Shown here piece by piece: positions 42,699-51,209 of a stretch of DNA of 64,000 nucleotides (position 1 is the first letter of the stretch; each line of letters starts with the position of its first letter). The position numbers were made by a program, and so were the translations under genes. The notes beneath the pieces are model-generated. The model saw only the letters and a program-made list of their open reading frames with translations. It ran no database searches and was not told the DNA's origin. Source of the DNA: Streptomyces sp. A1136 (GTDB lineage Bacteria; Actinomycetota; Actinomycetes; Streptomycetales; Streptomycetaceae); assembly GCF_004795055.1 (NCBI RefSeq), contig NZ_SSBJ01000025.1, positions 56,181 through 120,180 on the forward strand. The letters are read 5' to 3'.

Positions 42699-43763
42699 AT
42701 GACTGTCTGTGCCATCGAGATGACGACGGCTGCCGCGTTCACGATCGCCGCGGACGGGGCGTACGCCGCGCGGCTGGCCGGGGTGGGCCAGGCGCGGTAC
42801 CCGGAGCGCTGGACCCTGGCCGGGCCCGAGCCGTACGCGGTTCCGCTGCCGCTCGCGCAGCCGGAGGAGGCGGACAGCGAAGTGCTGCCGCTGGCCGACG
42901 GGCGGGTACTGATCCACCGCCGGGTCGCGGACCGGCACGCCTTCGCGCTGCTGTACCCGACGGGCGGCGCCGGGGTCGGGCCGCGCACCGGCGAACTGCC
43001 GCTGGGTTCGATCGAGCCGGAGGCGCGGGACGTACGGATCTTCCTGCTGCCGCCGTCCCCGGACGGACACGGCGCCTTCGCCCTCGCGGTGGGCGCCGAG
43101 GAGACCGTGCTGTGGCAGGTCGCCGGGGCCCCCGGCGGCCCCCGGCGGGTGGCCCGGGTCCCCGGGCGCTGCTCGGGCGGCGTCTGGCTGGACCGTGCGG
43201 GCCGACTGCTGGCGCTGGACCGCGAGCTGGACGGCCGCACCAAGGCGGTGGCCGTCGACCTGGCCCGGGACGGGCAGGTGACCCCGCTGCTCCAGATCGC
43301 GGACGACAGCGACGACCGGCTGCTGCTGGCCGAGCCGGACAGCGGGCTGCTGCTGATCCGCTCGGACGCGCCCGGTGAGCCCCGGCTGGGCTGGGGGGTG
43401 CTGGGCAGCGAGCGGCCGGTCCGTTTCCCGGAGTGCCTGCGGGCGGCGGACGCGGTGCCCTTCGCGGTGCAGCCGGGGCAGGTGCTGATGCCGGAGAGCT
43501 GCGGGGTCGCGCTGCGGGTGCCCGAGGGCATCGCCCTGTGGCGTCCGGCCGACCGGCACGTCTTCCGGATCTCCGCCCCGGCGGGGTGGCTGGGCACGGG
43601 CCTGTGGACCCCCCAGGGCGTGCTGCGCTTGCCCTACGCCACCGCGGAGGTGCCGTGCGGGATCGCCACCCTGATCCAGCCGGCGGCCCAGCCGCCCCCG
43701 GTCCGGATCACCGCGCCCACCGTCCCGCGACCGGTCCCGCTCCAGCAGGCCCCGCTGAACTGA
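42699..43763 (+). CDS. Hypothetical protein with propeller-like repeats
   Basis: A 354-residue soluble protein, MTVCAIEMTTAAAFTIAADG at the start. It has repeated strand patterns (LPLADGRVLIHRRV, GVWLDRAGRLLALDRELDGR, LLLAEPDSGLLLIRSD) suggesting a WD-like or NHL-like beta-propeller. No signal peptide or catalytic motif is evident. The ATG has GGAGG 10 nt upstream (42684-42688). I do not recognise a function; similar proteins seem to be Streptomyces-conserved. It is divergent from the Nif3 operon. Confidence 0.75.
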   Translation: MTVCAIEMTTAAAFTIAADGAYAARLAGVGQARYPERWTLAGPEPYAVPLPLAQPEEADSEVLPLADGRVLIHRRVADRHAFALLYPTGGAGVGPRTGELPLGSIEPEARDVRIFLLPPSPDGHGAFALAVGAEETVLWQVAGAPGGPRRVARVPGRCSGGVWLDRAGRLLALDRELDGRTKAVAVDLARDGQVTPLLQIADDSDDRLLLAEPDSGLLLIRSDAPGEPRLGWGVLGSERPVRFPECLRAADAVPFAVQPGQVLMPESCGVALRVPEGIALWRPADRHVFRISAPAGWLGTGLWTPQGVLRLPYATAEVPCGIATLIQPAAQPPPVRITAPTVPRPVPLQQAPLN

Positions 43764-43797
43764 GCCCCGGCGCGGCCGGGGTTCCGCCGGTCGCGCT

Positions 43798-43886
43798 CGT
43801 CGGGCCCGTCGGCCCGTCGGCTCGTCGGCTCGTCGGCCCGTCGGCCCGTCGGCTCGTCAGCTCGTCGGCTCGTCGGCTCGTCGGGC
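43798..43886. repeat. Tandem 8-bp repeat (CGTCGGCY) in a convergent intergenic region
   Basis: About eleven consecutive units of CGTCGGCC or CGTCGGCT, one changed to CGTCAGCT (43855-43862) and the outer ones ending CGTCGGGC, fill the space right up to the stop codon of the Hsd4A-like gene. Confidence 0.9.
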
Positions 43887-44827
43887 TAGTCGTGCTTGAG
43901 ACCCAGGACCTCCGTCGCGGCGAAGGTCTCGTTCGGCGGGCGGGACTCGTAGTGCGGGGTGAGGAGCCCGTCGAGTTCCTCGAAGCTGAACGCCTCCTTG
44001 GTGGTGTCGAACTTGGCCGCCACCCTCGGGCGTTCCATGACCGCCACGATCCCGCCGTGGACCACGAACAGTTGCCCGTTGGCCTTCGCGGCGGCCGGTG
44101 AGGCCAGGTAGCCGACCAACGGGGAGACGTGCTCGGGGGCGAGGGCGTCCAGCTTGCCCTCCTCCGGCTCCTGGAAGCCCGCGAACACGTCCTCGGTCAT
44201 CCGGGTACGGGCGCGCGGGCAGATCGCGTTGACGGTGACCCCGTACTTGGCCAGGGCCAAGGCGGTCGAGGTGGTCAGGCCCACGATGCCGCCCTTGGCC
44301 GCCGCGTAGTTCGGCTGCCCGGCGCTGCCGCCGAGGAAGGCCTCGGAGGAGGTGTTGACGATCCGGCCGTAGACCGGGCCGCCCGCGGCCTTGGATCGCT
44401 CCCGCCAGTGCGCGGAGGCGAAGTGGGTGGTGTTGAAGTGGCCCTTGAGGTGGACGCGTATCACCGAGTCCCACTCCTCCTCCGACATGGAGAAGACCAT
44501 CCGGTCGCGCAGGATGCCCGCGTTGTTGACCAGGATGTCGAGCTTGCCGAAGCTCGACACCGCCAGGTCGACCAGCTCGCGCGCCTGCGCGAAGTCGGCC
44601 ACGTCACCGAGGTGCGCGACCGCCTGCCCGCCCGCGGCCCGGATCTCGTCGGCCACCTCCTGCGCCGGGGCCGCCGACGCCTCCCCCGAGCCGTCGCGGC
44701 CGGGCTGCCCGAAGTCGTTGACGACCACGCTCGCCCCGAGCCGCGCCAACTCGATCGCCTCGGCCCGGCCGAGCCCCCGGCCCGCGCCGGTGACGATGGC
44801 GCCGAGCCCCTCAAGTGGCAGTGACAT
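43886..44827 (-). CDS. SDR-family 3-hydroxyacyl-CoA dehydrogenase, Hsd4A/MFE-2 type
   Basis: A 313-residue SDR with an extended C-terminus. TGAGRGLG at 13-20 binds NAD; the long insert after strand 2 (VVVNDFGQPGRDGSG), NNAG, the Ser of NTSSEAFLGG and YAAAK near residue 174 place it with the dehydrogenase part of peroxisomal multifunctional enzyme 2 and actinobacterial Hsd4A, which oxidise beta-hydroxyacyl-CoA intermediates of steroid side chains. NAICPRARTRMTEDVF is characteristic. Third gene of a minus-strand operon (MaoC, alcohol dehydrogenase, this gene). Steroid substrate is inference. Confidence 0.82.
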   Translation of the reverse strand: MSLPLEGLGAIVTGAGRGLGRAEAIELARLGASVVVNDFGQPGRDGSGEASAAPAQEVADEIRAAGGQAVAHLGDVADFAQARELVDLAVSSFGKLDILVNNAGILRDRMVFSMSEEEWDSVIRVHLKGHFNTTHFASAHWRERSKAAGGPVYGRIVNTSSEAFLGGSAGQPNYAAAKGGIVGLTTSTALALAKYGVTVNAICPRARTRMTEDVFAGFQEPEEGKLDALAPEHVSPLVGYLASPAAAKANGQLFVVHGGIVAVMERPRVAAKFDTTKEAFSFEELDGLLTPHYESRPPNETFAATEVLGLKHD

Positions 44828-44850
44828 CTACCGCATTCCTCTCGTCGCGC

Positions 44851-45927
44851 TCAGAGTTCGATGCAGGTGCGCAGGGCCACGCCCGTACGCATCTGGTCGA
44901 GGGCGTCGTTGATCTCCCCGAGCCGCACGCGGTGCGTGATCAGGCCCGCCAGGTCCACCCGGCCGGCCCGCCACAACGCGATGGTGCGGTCGTAGGAGCG
45001 GAGCACGTCACCGCCCCCGTACATCGAGGGCAGGATCTTCTTCTCGTCGAAGAACAGCGAGAACATGTTGATCGAGTAGGTGTCGTCCAGCGCTCCCGCG
45101 CCGACCACCACGACGGAGCCGCCGCGCCGGGTCATCTCGTACGCGGTCTGCGTGGTCGCGGACTTTCCGACCACCTCGAAGACGTAGTCGAAGCCCTCCC
45201 CGGCGGTGATCCGGTTCTTGGCGTCGCCGAAGGCGTCCGGCGCGACCGCCTCCGTCGCCCCGAAGCGCAGCGCCGCCTCGCGGCGCGAGGCCACCGGGTC
45301 GACGGCGACGATCTGCGCCGCGCCCTGCACCTTGGCGCCCTGGATGACGGAGATGCCGACGCCGCCGCAGCCGATGACCGCGACCGACGAACCCGCCTCC
45401 ACCTTGGCGGTGTTGATCGCCGCGCCGAGTCCGGTGGTCACGCCGCAGCCGATCAGGGCGGCGATGTCGTGGGGCAGGTCGTCGGGGATCGGTATCGCGC
45501 ACCCGGCCGGAACGACGACCTCCTCGGCGAAGGTGCCGGTTCCCGCGAAGCCGAAGATCTCGTGGCCCGCGCGACGGAAGTTGGGGGTGGCGACGTTCCC
45601 GAAGGCCTCCAGGCACAGGTGGCCCTGGCCGCGCTTGCAGGAGGGGCAGTGGCCGCACGGGGGCAGCCAGCACACCAGCACCCGGTCGCCGATCTTCAAC
45701 TGTGTGACGCCGTCACCGACGTCGGTGATCTCGCCGGAGCCCTCGTGGCCCGGTATGAAGGGCGCGGGCTGCGGCAGTACGCCGCTCATCGCGGACAGGT
45801 CGGAGTGGCACAGGCCGGTGGCCTTGATGCGGAGCCTGACTTTGCCGGGGCCGAAGCCCACGGCCTCCATGTCCTCGACGACCTCCAGCTTGTCCTGGCC
45901 GATCTCGCTCTGCAGTGCTGCGCGCAC
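44851..45927 (-). CDS. Zinc-dependent alcohol dehydrogenase (class III-like)
   Basis: A 358-residue medium-chain dehydrogenase. Catalytic zinc ligands are in GLCHSD and GHEGSGEI; the structural zinc loop has CGHCPSCKRGQGHLC; the Rossmann motif IGCGGVGIS is near residue 190, followed by DPVASRRE indicating NAD. It resembles class III/mycothiol-dependent formaldehyde dehydrogenases and mycobacterial AdhD-like enzymes. GTG 45927 has AAGGAG 8 nt upstream. It lies between MaoC and Hsd4A-like genes, so an alcohol derived from an acyl-CoA or sterol route is a plausible substrate. Confidence 0.85.
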   Translation of the reverse strand: MRAALQSEIGQDKLEVVEDMEAVGFGPGKVRLRIKATGLCHSDLSAMSGVLPQPAPFIPGHEGSGEITDVGDGVTQLKIGDRVLVCWLPPCGHCPSCKRGQGHLCLEAFGNVATPNFRRAGHEIFGFAGTGTFAEEVVVPAGCAIPIPDDLPHDIAALIGCGVTTGLGAAINTAKVEAGSSVAVIGCGGVGISVIQGAKVQGAAQIVAVDPVASRREAALRFGATEAVAPDAFGDAKNRITAGEGFDYVFEVVGKSATTQTAYEMTRRGGSVVVVGAGALDDTYSINMFSLFFDEKKILPSMYGGGDVLRSYDRTIALWRAGRVDLAGLITHRVRLGEINDALDQMRTGVALRTCIEL

Positions 45928-45980
45928 GGTGCGGCTCCTTCGGTTCGTTCGTGGGCGTGGGCGGGACCCGGGGGGCGCGG

Positions 45981-46835
45981 TCAGGCGTGTTCCACGACGG
46001 TGTCGGCGAGGACCGGCGCGTCGTCCCGTTCGACGGCGGTCACCGCCACCCGCACCCGGCCGGGCTCCTCCCACATGCGGATGCGCAGGGTCTCGCCCGG
46101 GAAGACGATCCCGGCGAAACGCGTGCGGTAGGCCCGGACCCGGGCCACGTCCCCGGCCAGGGCGGTGTCGACGACGGCCTTGAGGGTGATCCCGTAGGAG
46201 CACAGGCCGTGCAGGATCGGCCGGTCGAAACCGGCGAGCTTGGCGAACTCCGGGTCGGCGTGCAGCGGGTTCCAGTCGCCGGAGAGCCGGTAGAGCAGTG
46301 CCTGGTCCTCACGGATGTGCCGCTCGACGGTGCGGTCGGGGGCCCGCTCGGGCGCCTCCTCCCGGACGGAGGGCCCCCGGTCGCCGCCGAACCCGCCCTC
46401 GCCGCGCACGAAGAGCTGCGCGTCGCTGGTCCACAGCGGCCCGTCGGCGTCCTCGACCTCGGAGCGCAGCACGATGACCGCCGCCTTGCCCTTGTCGTAG
46501 ACGGCGGCGACCGCGGAGCGCGAGGTGGCGCGGCCCTTGACGGGGATCGGGCGGTGCAGCTCGATGGAGTGGCCGCCGTGCAGGACGGAGGCGAGGTCGA
46601 CCTCGATGCCGGGGGCGGCGAGGCCGCCGAGCATGGCCATGCCGGCGCCGGCGACGGTCGCGAAGCTGGGCAGTACGTGGAGTTCGGACTCCAGGGTGTA
46701 GCGCAGCTCGTCGGGGTCGGTGGCGGGCAGGCCGGCGCCGACGCCGAGGTGGTAGAGCTGGATGTCCTTGTGGTCCCAGGCGATGTCCCCCCGACGGGGT
46801 TCGGCGGCGAGGGCCTTGGCGGCATCGATCGGCAT
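45981..46835 (-). CDS. Double-MaoC enoyl-CoA hydratase, Hsd4B/MFE-2 hydratase type
   Basis: A 284-residue hydratase with two hotdog halves. The N-terminal half has DIQLYHLGVGAG and ELRYTLESEL; the C-terminal half carries the hydratase-2 motif YRLSGDWNPLHADPEFAKLAGF with catalytic Asp and His near residue 185, then PILHGLCSYG. This layout matches the hydratase part of multifunctional enzyme 2 and mycobacterial Hsd4B-type proteins that hydrate steroid side-chain enoyl-CoAs. Together with the SDR two genes downstream it recreates a split MFE-2. First gene of its operon, with a KstR-type palindrome 140 bp upstream. Confidence 0.85.
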   Translation of the reverse strand: MPIDAAKALAAEPRRGDIAWDHKDIQLYHLGVGAGLPATDPDELRYTLESELHVLPSFATVAGAGMAMLGGLAAPGIEVDLASVLHGGHSIELHRPIPVKGRATSRSAVAAVYDKGKAAVIVLRSEVEDADGPLWTSDAQLFVRGEGGFGGDRGPSVREEAPERAPDRTVERHIREDQALLYRLSGDWNPLHADPEFAKLAGFDRPILHGLCSYGITLKAVVDTALAGDVARVRAYRTRFAGIVFPGETLRIRMWEEPGRVRVAVTAVERDDAPVLADTVVEHA

Positions 46836-46974
46836 TCGGATGCTGCTCCTTGCTGGGTGGGTGCCGGTGAGTGCTGGTGGGTGCTGGGTGGGTGCTCCGT
46901 GAGGGGAAGACCTCGGCGCGGTCGTCCGCACCGTCGGCCGCACCGAGGTCGTCTGCGGGCCGCCGACGAGCGGG

Positions 46975-46988
46975 TAGAACGCGTTCTA
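46975..46988. promoter_or_regulatory. KstR-type operator upstream of the MaoC operon
   Basis: TAGAACGCGTTCTA is a perfect 14-bp palindrome fitting the KstR pattern TnnAACnnGTTnnA known from mycobacteria and rhodococci. A KstR-like protein is encoded at 63364. Confidence 0.75.
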
Positions 46989-47039
46989 GGCGGCCGGTGA
47001 GGCCATGTATAACGCACCCCCCAACAGTTGGGAAGACCG

Positions 47040-47054
47040 CTGACCCAACGTCAG
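47040..47054. promoter_or_regulatory. CTGAC-N5-GTCAG palindrome, site 1
   Basis: CTGACCCAACGTCAG, followed by ATCG, lies between the MaoC operon and the gene at 47116. The same arms recur at 51047 and 55353. Confidence 0.6.
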
Positions 47055-47103
47055 ATCGGTCGTTTCGCGGCATGGTTCCACGGTGTGCGGGGGTCGGGGA
47101 CCC

Positions 47104-47109
47104 TACCCT
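47104..47109 (+). promoter_or_regulatory. -10 element of a leaderless receiver-like gene
   Basis: TACCCT precedes the ATG at 47116 by 6 nt. Confidence 0.5.
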
Positions 47110-47115
47110 GGCCGG

Positions 47116-47466
47116 ATGGACGAAACGGGGCGGTCCCTGCGGGTTCTGCTGTGGCCCGCGAACCCCGCGCTGGCCGTGCGGCTGGGCTTGGAGCAGGACA
47201 TCGAGGTGGTGTCCTCACCGATGGGCCGCCCGGCGGTGGCCCTGGTGGAGTCGGTGGACGGGGTCCGGGAGGTGCGGGAGGAGGCGCCGGAGTGCGCGGT
47301 CCTGGTACTGGTGGGCTCCGCCCGGCCGGGCCTGCGGGAGGCCGCCCTGGCGGCGGGCGCGGCGGGGCTGGTCCTGCGGGACGGACCGGTCTCGGACCTG
47401 ACCCTGTCCCTCCACCGGGCCTCCCGCGGCGAACCGGTGATCGACCCGGCCCTGGACGTCCCCTGA
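47116..47466 (+). CDS. Short receiver-like protein
   Basis: A 116-residue protein with a degenerate response-regulator receiver-like fold: strand-helix alternation with RVLLWPANPALAVRLGL, CAVLVLVGSARPGLREAALAAGAAGLVLRDGP and SDLTLSLHRASRGEPVIDP. The Ser/Ala and Lys-equivalent positions are those of NarL-type receivers (AGAxGYxxK), but the phosphorylatable Asp is not obvious and there is no DNA-binding domain. It may be a pseudo-receiver or a remnant. Conserved Streptomyces homologues probably exist. It converges on the thiolase gene. Confidence 0.6.
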   Translation: MDETGRSLRVLLWPANPALAVRLGLEQDIEVVSSPMGRPAVALVESVDGVREVREEAPECAVLVLVGSARPGLREAALAAGAAGLVLRDGPVSDLTLSLHRASRGEPVIDPALDVP

Positions 47467-47523
47467 CCCCTCGTCCGGCCCGCAGGGGCGTCCCGCGCCC
47501 CCTACGGCCGCGTCGGCCGAGCC

Positions 47524-47566
47524 GGGCCCCGCCTGCGTGTGCGGCGCGGGGTCCGGGGCGGGGCCC
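47524..47566. terminator. Possible terminator between the receiver-like and thiolase genes
   Basis: Ten-base arms 47524-47533 and 47557-47566 pair perfectly with a 23-nt loop between convergent genes. Confidence 0.4.
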
Positions 47567-47650
47567 CGAAAGCCCGATGTGGCCGGGGGTCGCGCAGCGC
47601 ACCGCAGCCACAGGCCCCCACCACCACCGCCCCGGCGTCACGCCCGGCGG

Positions 47651-48838
47651 CTACCGCCGCAGCAGCGTCACCACCGCCGCGCCGCCCAGGCCGATGTTGT
47701 GCGCCAGCCCCACCCCGGCCCCGGGGACCTGACGCGCGCCGGCCTCGCCCCGCAGCTGCCACACCAGCTCCGCCGCCTGCGCCAGCCCCGTCGCCCCCAG
47801 CGGGTGGCCCTTGGAGATCAGGCCCCCGGACGGGTTCACCACCCACCGTCCCCCGTACGTCGTGGCGCCGCTCGCCACCAGTTCGCCGGACCCGCCCTCC
47901 GCGCACATCCCGAGCGCCTCGTACGTCAGCAGTTCGTTGACGGAGAAGCAGTCGTGCAGTTCGATCACGTCCACGTCCTCGACGCCCAGCCCCGACGCCT
48001 CGAACACCGCCCGGCCCGCCGCCGCCGACATCGGCTTGCCGACCACGTCGATGCACGAGCCGGACGCGAACGACGCCTCCGTATCCGTCGTCATCGCCTG
48101 CGCCACGATCTCCACCGCCTTGTCGTGCAGCCCGTGGGCGACCACGAACCGCTCCGACACCACCAGCGCCGCCGCGGCTCCGTCCGAGGTCGGCGAGCAC
48201 TGCAACTTCGTCAGCGGCTCGTGGATGCTCTTCGCCGCGAGGACCTCGTCGACCGTGTACACGTCGCGGAACTGCGCGTTGGGGTTGTTCGCCGAGTGCC
48301 GGTGGTTCTTCGCCGCCACCGCCGCGAGCTGCGCGGCCGTGGTCCCGTACCGCTCCATGTGTTCCCGCGCCGCGTTCCCGAAGATCTGGGCGGTCGGCGG
48401 CGACATCTCGAAGCCGTGGCCGGCTGCCATGATCCCGTAGTGCCGCGCGACCGGCGAGACCTTGAAGTCGCCCCCGTCCGCGCCGCCGCCCAAGGCGCCC
48501 TTCTTCATCTTCTCGAAGCCCAGCGCCAGCACGCAGTCGCTCAGGCCGCCCTCCACGAACTGCCTCGCCATCATCAACGCCGTGGAGCCGGTGGCGCAGT
48601 TGTTGTTCACGTTGTAGACGGGCACCCCGCTCAGCCCCAGCTCGTACACCGCCCGCTGCCCGGCCGTCGACGCCTGGAAGCAGTACCCCACCGGCACCTG
48701 CTCCACCAGCTCGTACCCGATCCCCGCGTCCGCCAGCGCCGCGCTCCCCGCCTCCTTCGCCATGTCCCAGTACTGCCAGTCCCGCGACTCCGGCTTCTCG
48801 AACTTCGTCATGCCGACGCCCACGATGTACGACTTCAT
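47651..48838 (-). CDS. SCP-x-type thiolase / lipid-transfer-associated acetyl-CoA acetyltransferase
   Basis: A 395-residue thiolase of the sterol-carrier (SCP-x/Ltp) class. The nucleophile is Cys81 in NNNCATGSTA; ELHDCFSVNELL and GGLISKGHPLGATG supply the His and second Cys/His loop of the class, which differs from ordinary FadA thiolases. Mycobacterial relatives (Ltp family) cleave branched, steroid-derived acyl-CoAs. It follows the fused acyl-CoA dehydrogenase after 15 bp, so both are in one operon below a KstR-type site. Specific substrate is inferred. Confidence 0.85.
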   Translation of the reverse strand: MKSYIVGVGMTKFEKPESRDWQYWDMAKEAGSAALADAGIGYELVEQVPVGYCFQASTAGQRAVYELGLSGVPVYNVNNNCATGSTALMMARQFVEGGLSDCVLALGFEKMKKGALGGGADGGDFKVSPVARHYGIMAAGHGFEMSPPTAQIFGNAAREHMERYGTTAAQLAAVAAKNHRHSANNPNAQFRDVYTVDEVLAAKSIHEPLTKLQCSPTSDGAAAALVVSERFVVAHGLHDKAVEIVAQAMTTDTEASFASGSCIDVVGKPMSAAAGRAVFEASGLGVEDVDVIELHDCFSVNELLTYEALGMCAEGGSGELVASGATTYGGRWVVNPSGGLISKGHPLGATGLAQAAELVWQLRGEAGARQVPGAGVGLAHNIGLGGAAVVTLLRR

Positions 48839-48853
48839 CCCTGCCGCTCCTCT

Positions 48854-51019
48854 TCAGTCCCTGGGAAGGCCGAGGATGCGCTCGGCGACGACGTTCAGCT
48901 GGACCTGCGTGGTGCCCCCGGCGATGGTCAGGCAGCGGGACATGAGCAGGGCGTGCACCGCCCGCTCCCCCGCCCCCTCGCGGACCGCGCCCGCCGGCCC
49001 GAGCAGTTCCAGCGCCAGTTCGGCCAGCCGCTGCTGGTGCGGCGTCTGGACGAGTTTGCGTACGGACGCCCCGGCGCCCGGCTCCAGCCCGGAAACCTGC
49101 CGGAGCGTGGTCCGCAGGCCGATGCAGGCCAGCGCGTGCGCCTCGGCGACCAGCGCGCCGACCCGTGCCCGGTACGAGGGGTCCGGTGCGGCGGCGCAGG
49201 CCGCGATCAGCGCCTCCAAGCTGGGGGCACCTCCCGGGCCGTCAGGCCCAGGGGGAGTGTCGAAGGTCATCTGGTCGGCCATGTGGACGCGTTCGTTGCC
49301 GAGCGTGTGGCGGGCCACCTTCCAGCCCTCGTCGGCCGCCCCGACCAGCGCGTCGGCCGGGAGCGCGACATCGTCGAAGTAGACCTCGTTGAAGAGCGCC
49401 TCGCCGGTGATCTCCCTGAGGGGCCGGATGTCGATGCCGGGCGTGCGCATGTCCACGATGAAGTACCCGAGGCCCTTGTGCTTGGGCGCTCGCGGGTCGG
49501 TCCGGGCGAGGAGGATGCCGAAGTCGGCGCTGTGCGCGGAACTCGTCCACACCTTCTGTCCGTTGACCATCCAGCCGCCCCCGGCCGCGGGCTCCGCCCT
49601 GGTCCGCAGCGAGGCGAGGTCCGAGCCCGCGCCCGGCTCCGAGAAGAGCTGGCACCAGGTGACGTCCCCGCGCAGGGTGGGCAGCAGGTAGGTGTCCCGC
49701 TGGCGCGCCGTGCCGTAGGCGATCAGGGAGGGCACGACCCAGGTGGCGATCCCGAGTTCGGGGAGCCGGACGCCGGACGCCGCCAGTTCCCCCTGCACCA
49801 CCAGTTGTTCGACGGGCCCGGCGCCCAGGCCGTACGGCGCCGGCAGGTGCGGGGCCGCGTAGCCGGTCGGTGCCAGGGCTCTGCGGGCCGCGGCCGGGTC
49901 GAGGCCCCGCGCCCCCTCGATGACCCCGCGAGCCCGCGTGCGGTACGCCTCGGCCTCCGCCGGGAGGTCCAGCCGCAGCTCCCGACGTGCGCCCGCCGCC
50001 GCGTGTCCGGCGGCCCGGACCCGGTGCGCGTCGCCGGAGCCGAGGAGCTGGCGGGCGACGAGGGCCCGGCGCAGGTGGATGTGCGCGTCGTGCTCCCAGG
50101 TGAAGCCGATCCCGCCGAGCACCTGGATGCAGTCCTTGGCGCAGGAGTACGCGGCGTCCAGGGCGGTCGCGGCCGCGAGCGCCGTCACGAGAGAGCGCAC
50201 CCCGACCGGCTCGTCCAACACCCGGGCTGCGTCCCAGGCCAGGGCCCGCGCCTGCTCCAGCCGTACCAGCATGTCGGCGCACAGGTGCTTGACGCCCTGG
50301 AACCGCCCGATGGGCCGGCCGAACTGTTCGCGCACCTTCGCGTACTCGGCGGCGGTGTGCACCGCCCAGGCGGCGGTCCCGCAGGCGTCGGCGGCGAACA
50401 GCGCGCAGGCGGCGTCCCGCACCAGGTCGGAGTCCAGCTTCAACAGCCGCCCGGCCGGTACGACGACCCCGCGCGCCCGCACCTCGGCGGTGGGCCGGGT
50501 CGGGTCGGCGCTGTCGTGGGTACGGACCTCCAGGGCGGTGGCGTCGACGGCGAACCAGAGCGTCCCCCGCCCGCTCTCGGCGGCGACGAGCACGAGCTCC
50601 GCCTCCCCGCCCCCGAGCACGGGCGGTGCGAGACCGTCCAGCAGGCGGCCGCCGCCTTCGACCGCGACGGCGGTCATGGTCCCCGGCCCGAGCGCGACGG
50701 CCCCCACCCGCCCGCCGAGCGGCTCGGCGCCGGCCCGCCCCAGGAGTACGGAGGCCAGCGCGCTCGGCAGGTACGCCCCGGGCAGCGCCGCCCGGGCGGC
50801 CTCCTCCACGACGACGGCGAGGTCGAGCAGGGTCCCGCCCTCCAGGTGCGGGAACAGCAACCCCGAATCGGCCAGGGCGTCCCAGTAGGCGGGCCGCACC
50901 CCGGTCCGCGGCGGGGTGTCGAGCAGCTTGCGCACCTCCTCGACCGGCACGTCCCGCGCGAGGCGACCGCGCACGGCGTCGACCAACTCCCGGTGCTCTT
51001 GCGTGATTCCGATGCCCAT
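48854..51019 (-). CDS. Fused two-domain acyl-CoA dehydrogenase, FadE34-like
   Basis: A 721-residue protein made of two acyl-CoA dehydrogenase units in tandem. The first half (to about residue 350) has FGRPIGRFQGVKHLCADM and QVLGGIGFTWEHDAHIHLRR; the second has TWCQLFSEPGAGSDLAS, WMVNGQKVWTS, HKGLGYFIVDM and a final IAGGTTQVQLNVVAERILGLPRD. Single-chain fused enzymes of this length resemble mycobacterial FadE34 (711 residues), a KstR-regulated dehydrogenase acting on sterol side chains; most other steroid ACADs are separate heteromeric subunits. No ribosome site precedes the ATG. A minus-strand TAATCT lies 7 nt upstream, so the message may be leaderless. Confidence 0.88.
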   Translation of the reverse strand: MGIGITQEHRELVDAVRGRLARDVPVEEVRKLLDTPPRTGVRPAYWDALADSGLLFPHLEGGTLLDLAVVVEEAARAALPGAYLPSALASVLLGRAGAEPLGGRVGAVALGPGTMTAVAVEGGGRLLDGLAPPVLGGGEAELVLVAAESGRGTLWFAVDATALEVRTHDSADPTRPTAEVRARGVVVPAGRLLKLDSDLVRDAACALFAADACGTAAWAVHTAAEYAKVREQFGRPIGRFQGVKHLCADMLVRLEQARALAWDAARVLDEPVGVRSLVTALAAATALDAAYSCAKDCIQVLGGIGFTWEHDAHIHLRRALVARQLLGSGDAHRVRAAGHAAAGARRELRLDLPAEAEAYRTRARGVIEGARGLDPAAARRALAPTGYAAPHLPAPYGLGAGPVEQLVVQGELAASGVRLPELGIATWVVPSLIAYGTARQRDTYLLPTLRGDVTWCQLFSEPGAGSDLASLRTRAEPAAGGGWMVNGQKVWTSSAHSADFGILLARTDPRAPKHKGLGYFIVDMRTPGIDIRPLREITGEALFNEVYFDDVALPADALVGAADEGWKVARHTLGNERVHMADQMTFDTPPGPDGPGGAPSLEALIAACAAAPDPSYRARVGALVAEAHALACIGLRTTLRQVSGLEPGAGASVRKLVQTPHQQRLAELALELLGPAGAVREGAGERAVHALLMSRCLTIAGGTTQVQLNVVAERILGLPRD

Positions 51020-51030
51020 GCGCGGCAGAT

Positions 51031-51044
51031 TAGAACACGTTCCA
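51031..51044. promoter_or_regulatory. KstR-type operator at the acyl-CoA dehydrogenase promoter
   Basis: TAGAACACGTTCCA fits TnnAACnnGTTnnA and overlaps the edge of the presumed -10 (51027-51032), 11 bp before the start codon, an ideal place for repression. Confidence 0.75.
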
Positions 51045-51046
51045 TT

Positions 51047-51061
51047 CTGACGGAAGGTCAG
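51047..51061. promoter_or_regulatory. CTGAC-N5-GTCAG palindrome, site 2
   Basis: CTGACGGAAGGTCAG, again followed by ATCG, lies 2 bp beyond the KstR-type site. Confidence 0.6.
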
Positions 51062-51136
51062 ATCGTCGTCGTTTTCGCCGGCTCCACGACGTGTCCGGGT
51101 CGGTGGCGCCCCGGACGCGGCGCGGGCACACGAAAA

Positions 51137-51164
51137 CCGGCGCGAGGCAGGTACCTCGCGCCGG
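51137..51164 (-). terminator. Intrinsic terminator of the DUF397 gene
   Basis: An 11-bp perfect stem (51137-51147 with 51154-51164), 6-nt loop, is followed on the minus strand by a TTTT tract. Confidence 0.75.
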
Positions 51165-51209
51165 AAGGGGGCCGGGCCGGGCCCGGACGGGCGCGTGCGC
51201 CCGGTGGGG

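Noticed and set aside
46851..46905. GCTGGGTGGGTG-type repeats upstream of the MaoC gene
   Set aside because: Short, irregular G-rich runs in a leader; no clear unit and no evident function.
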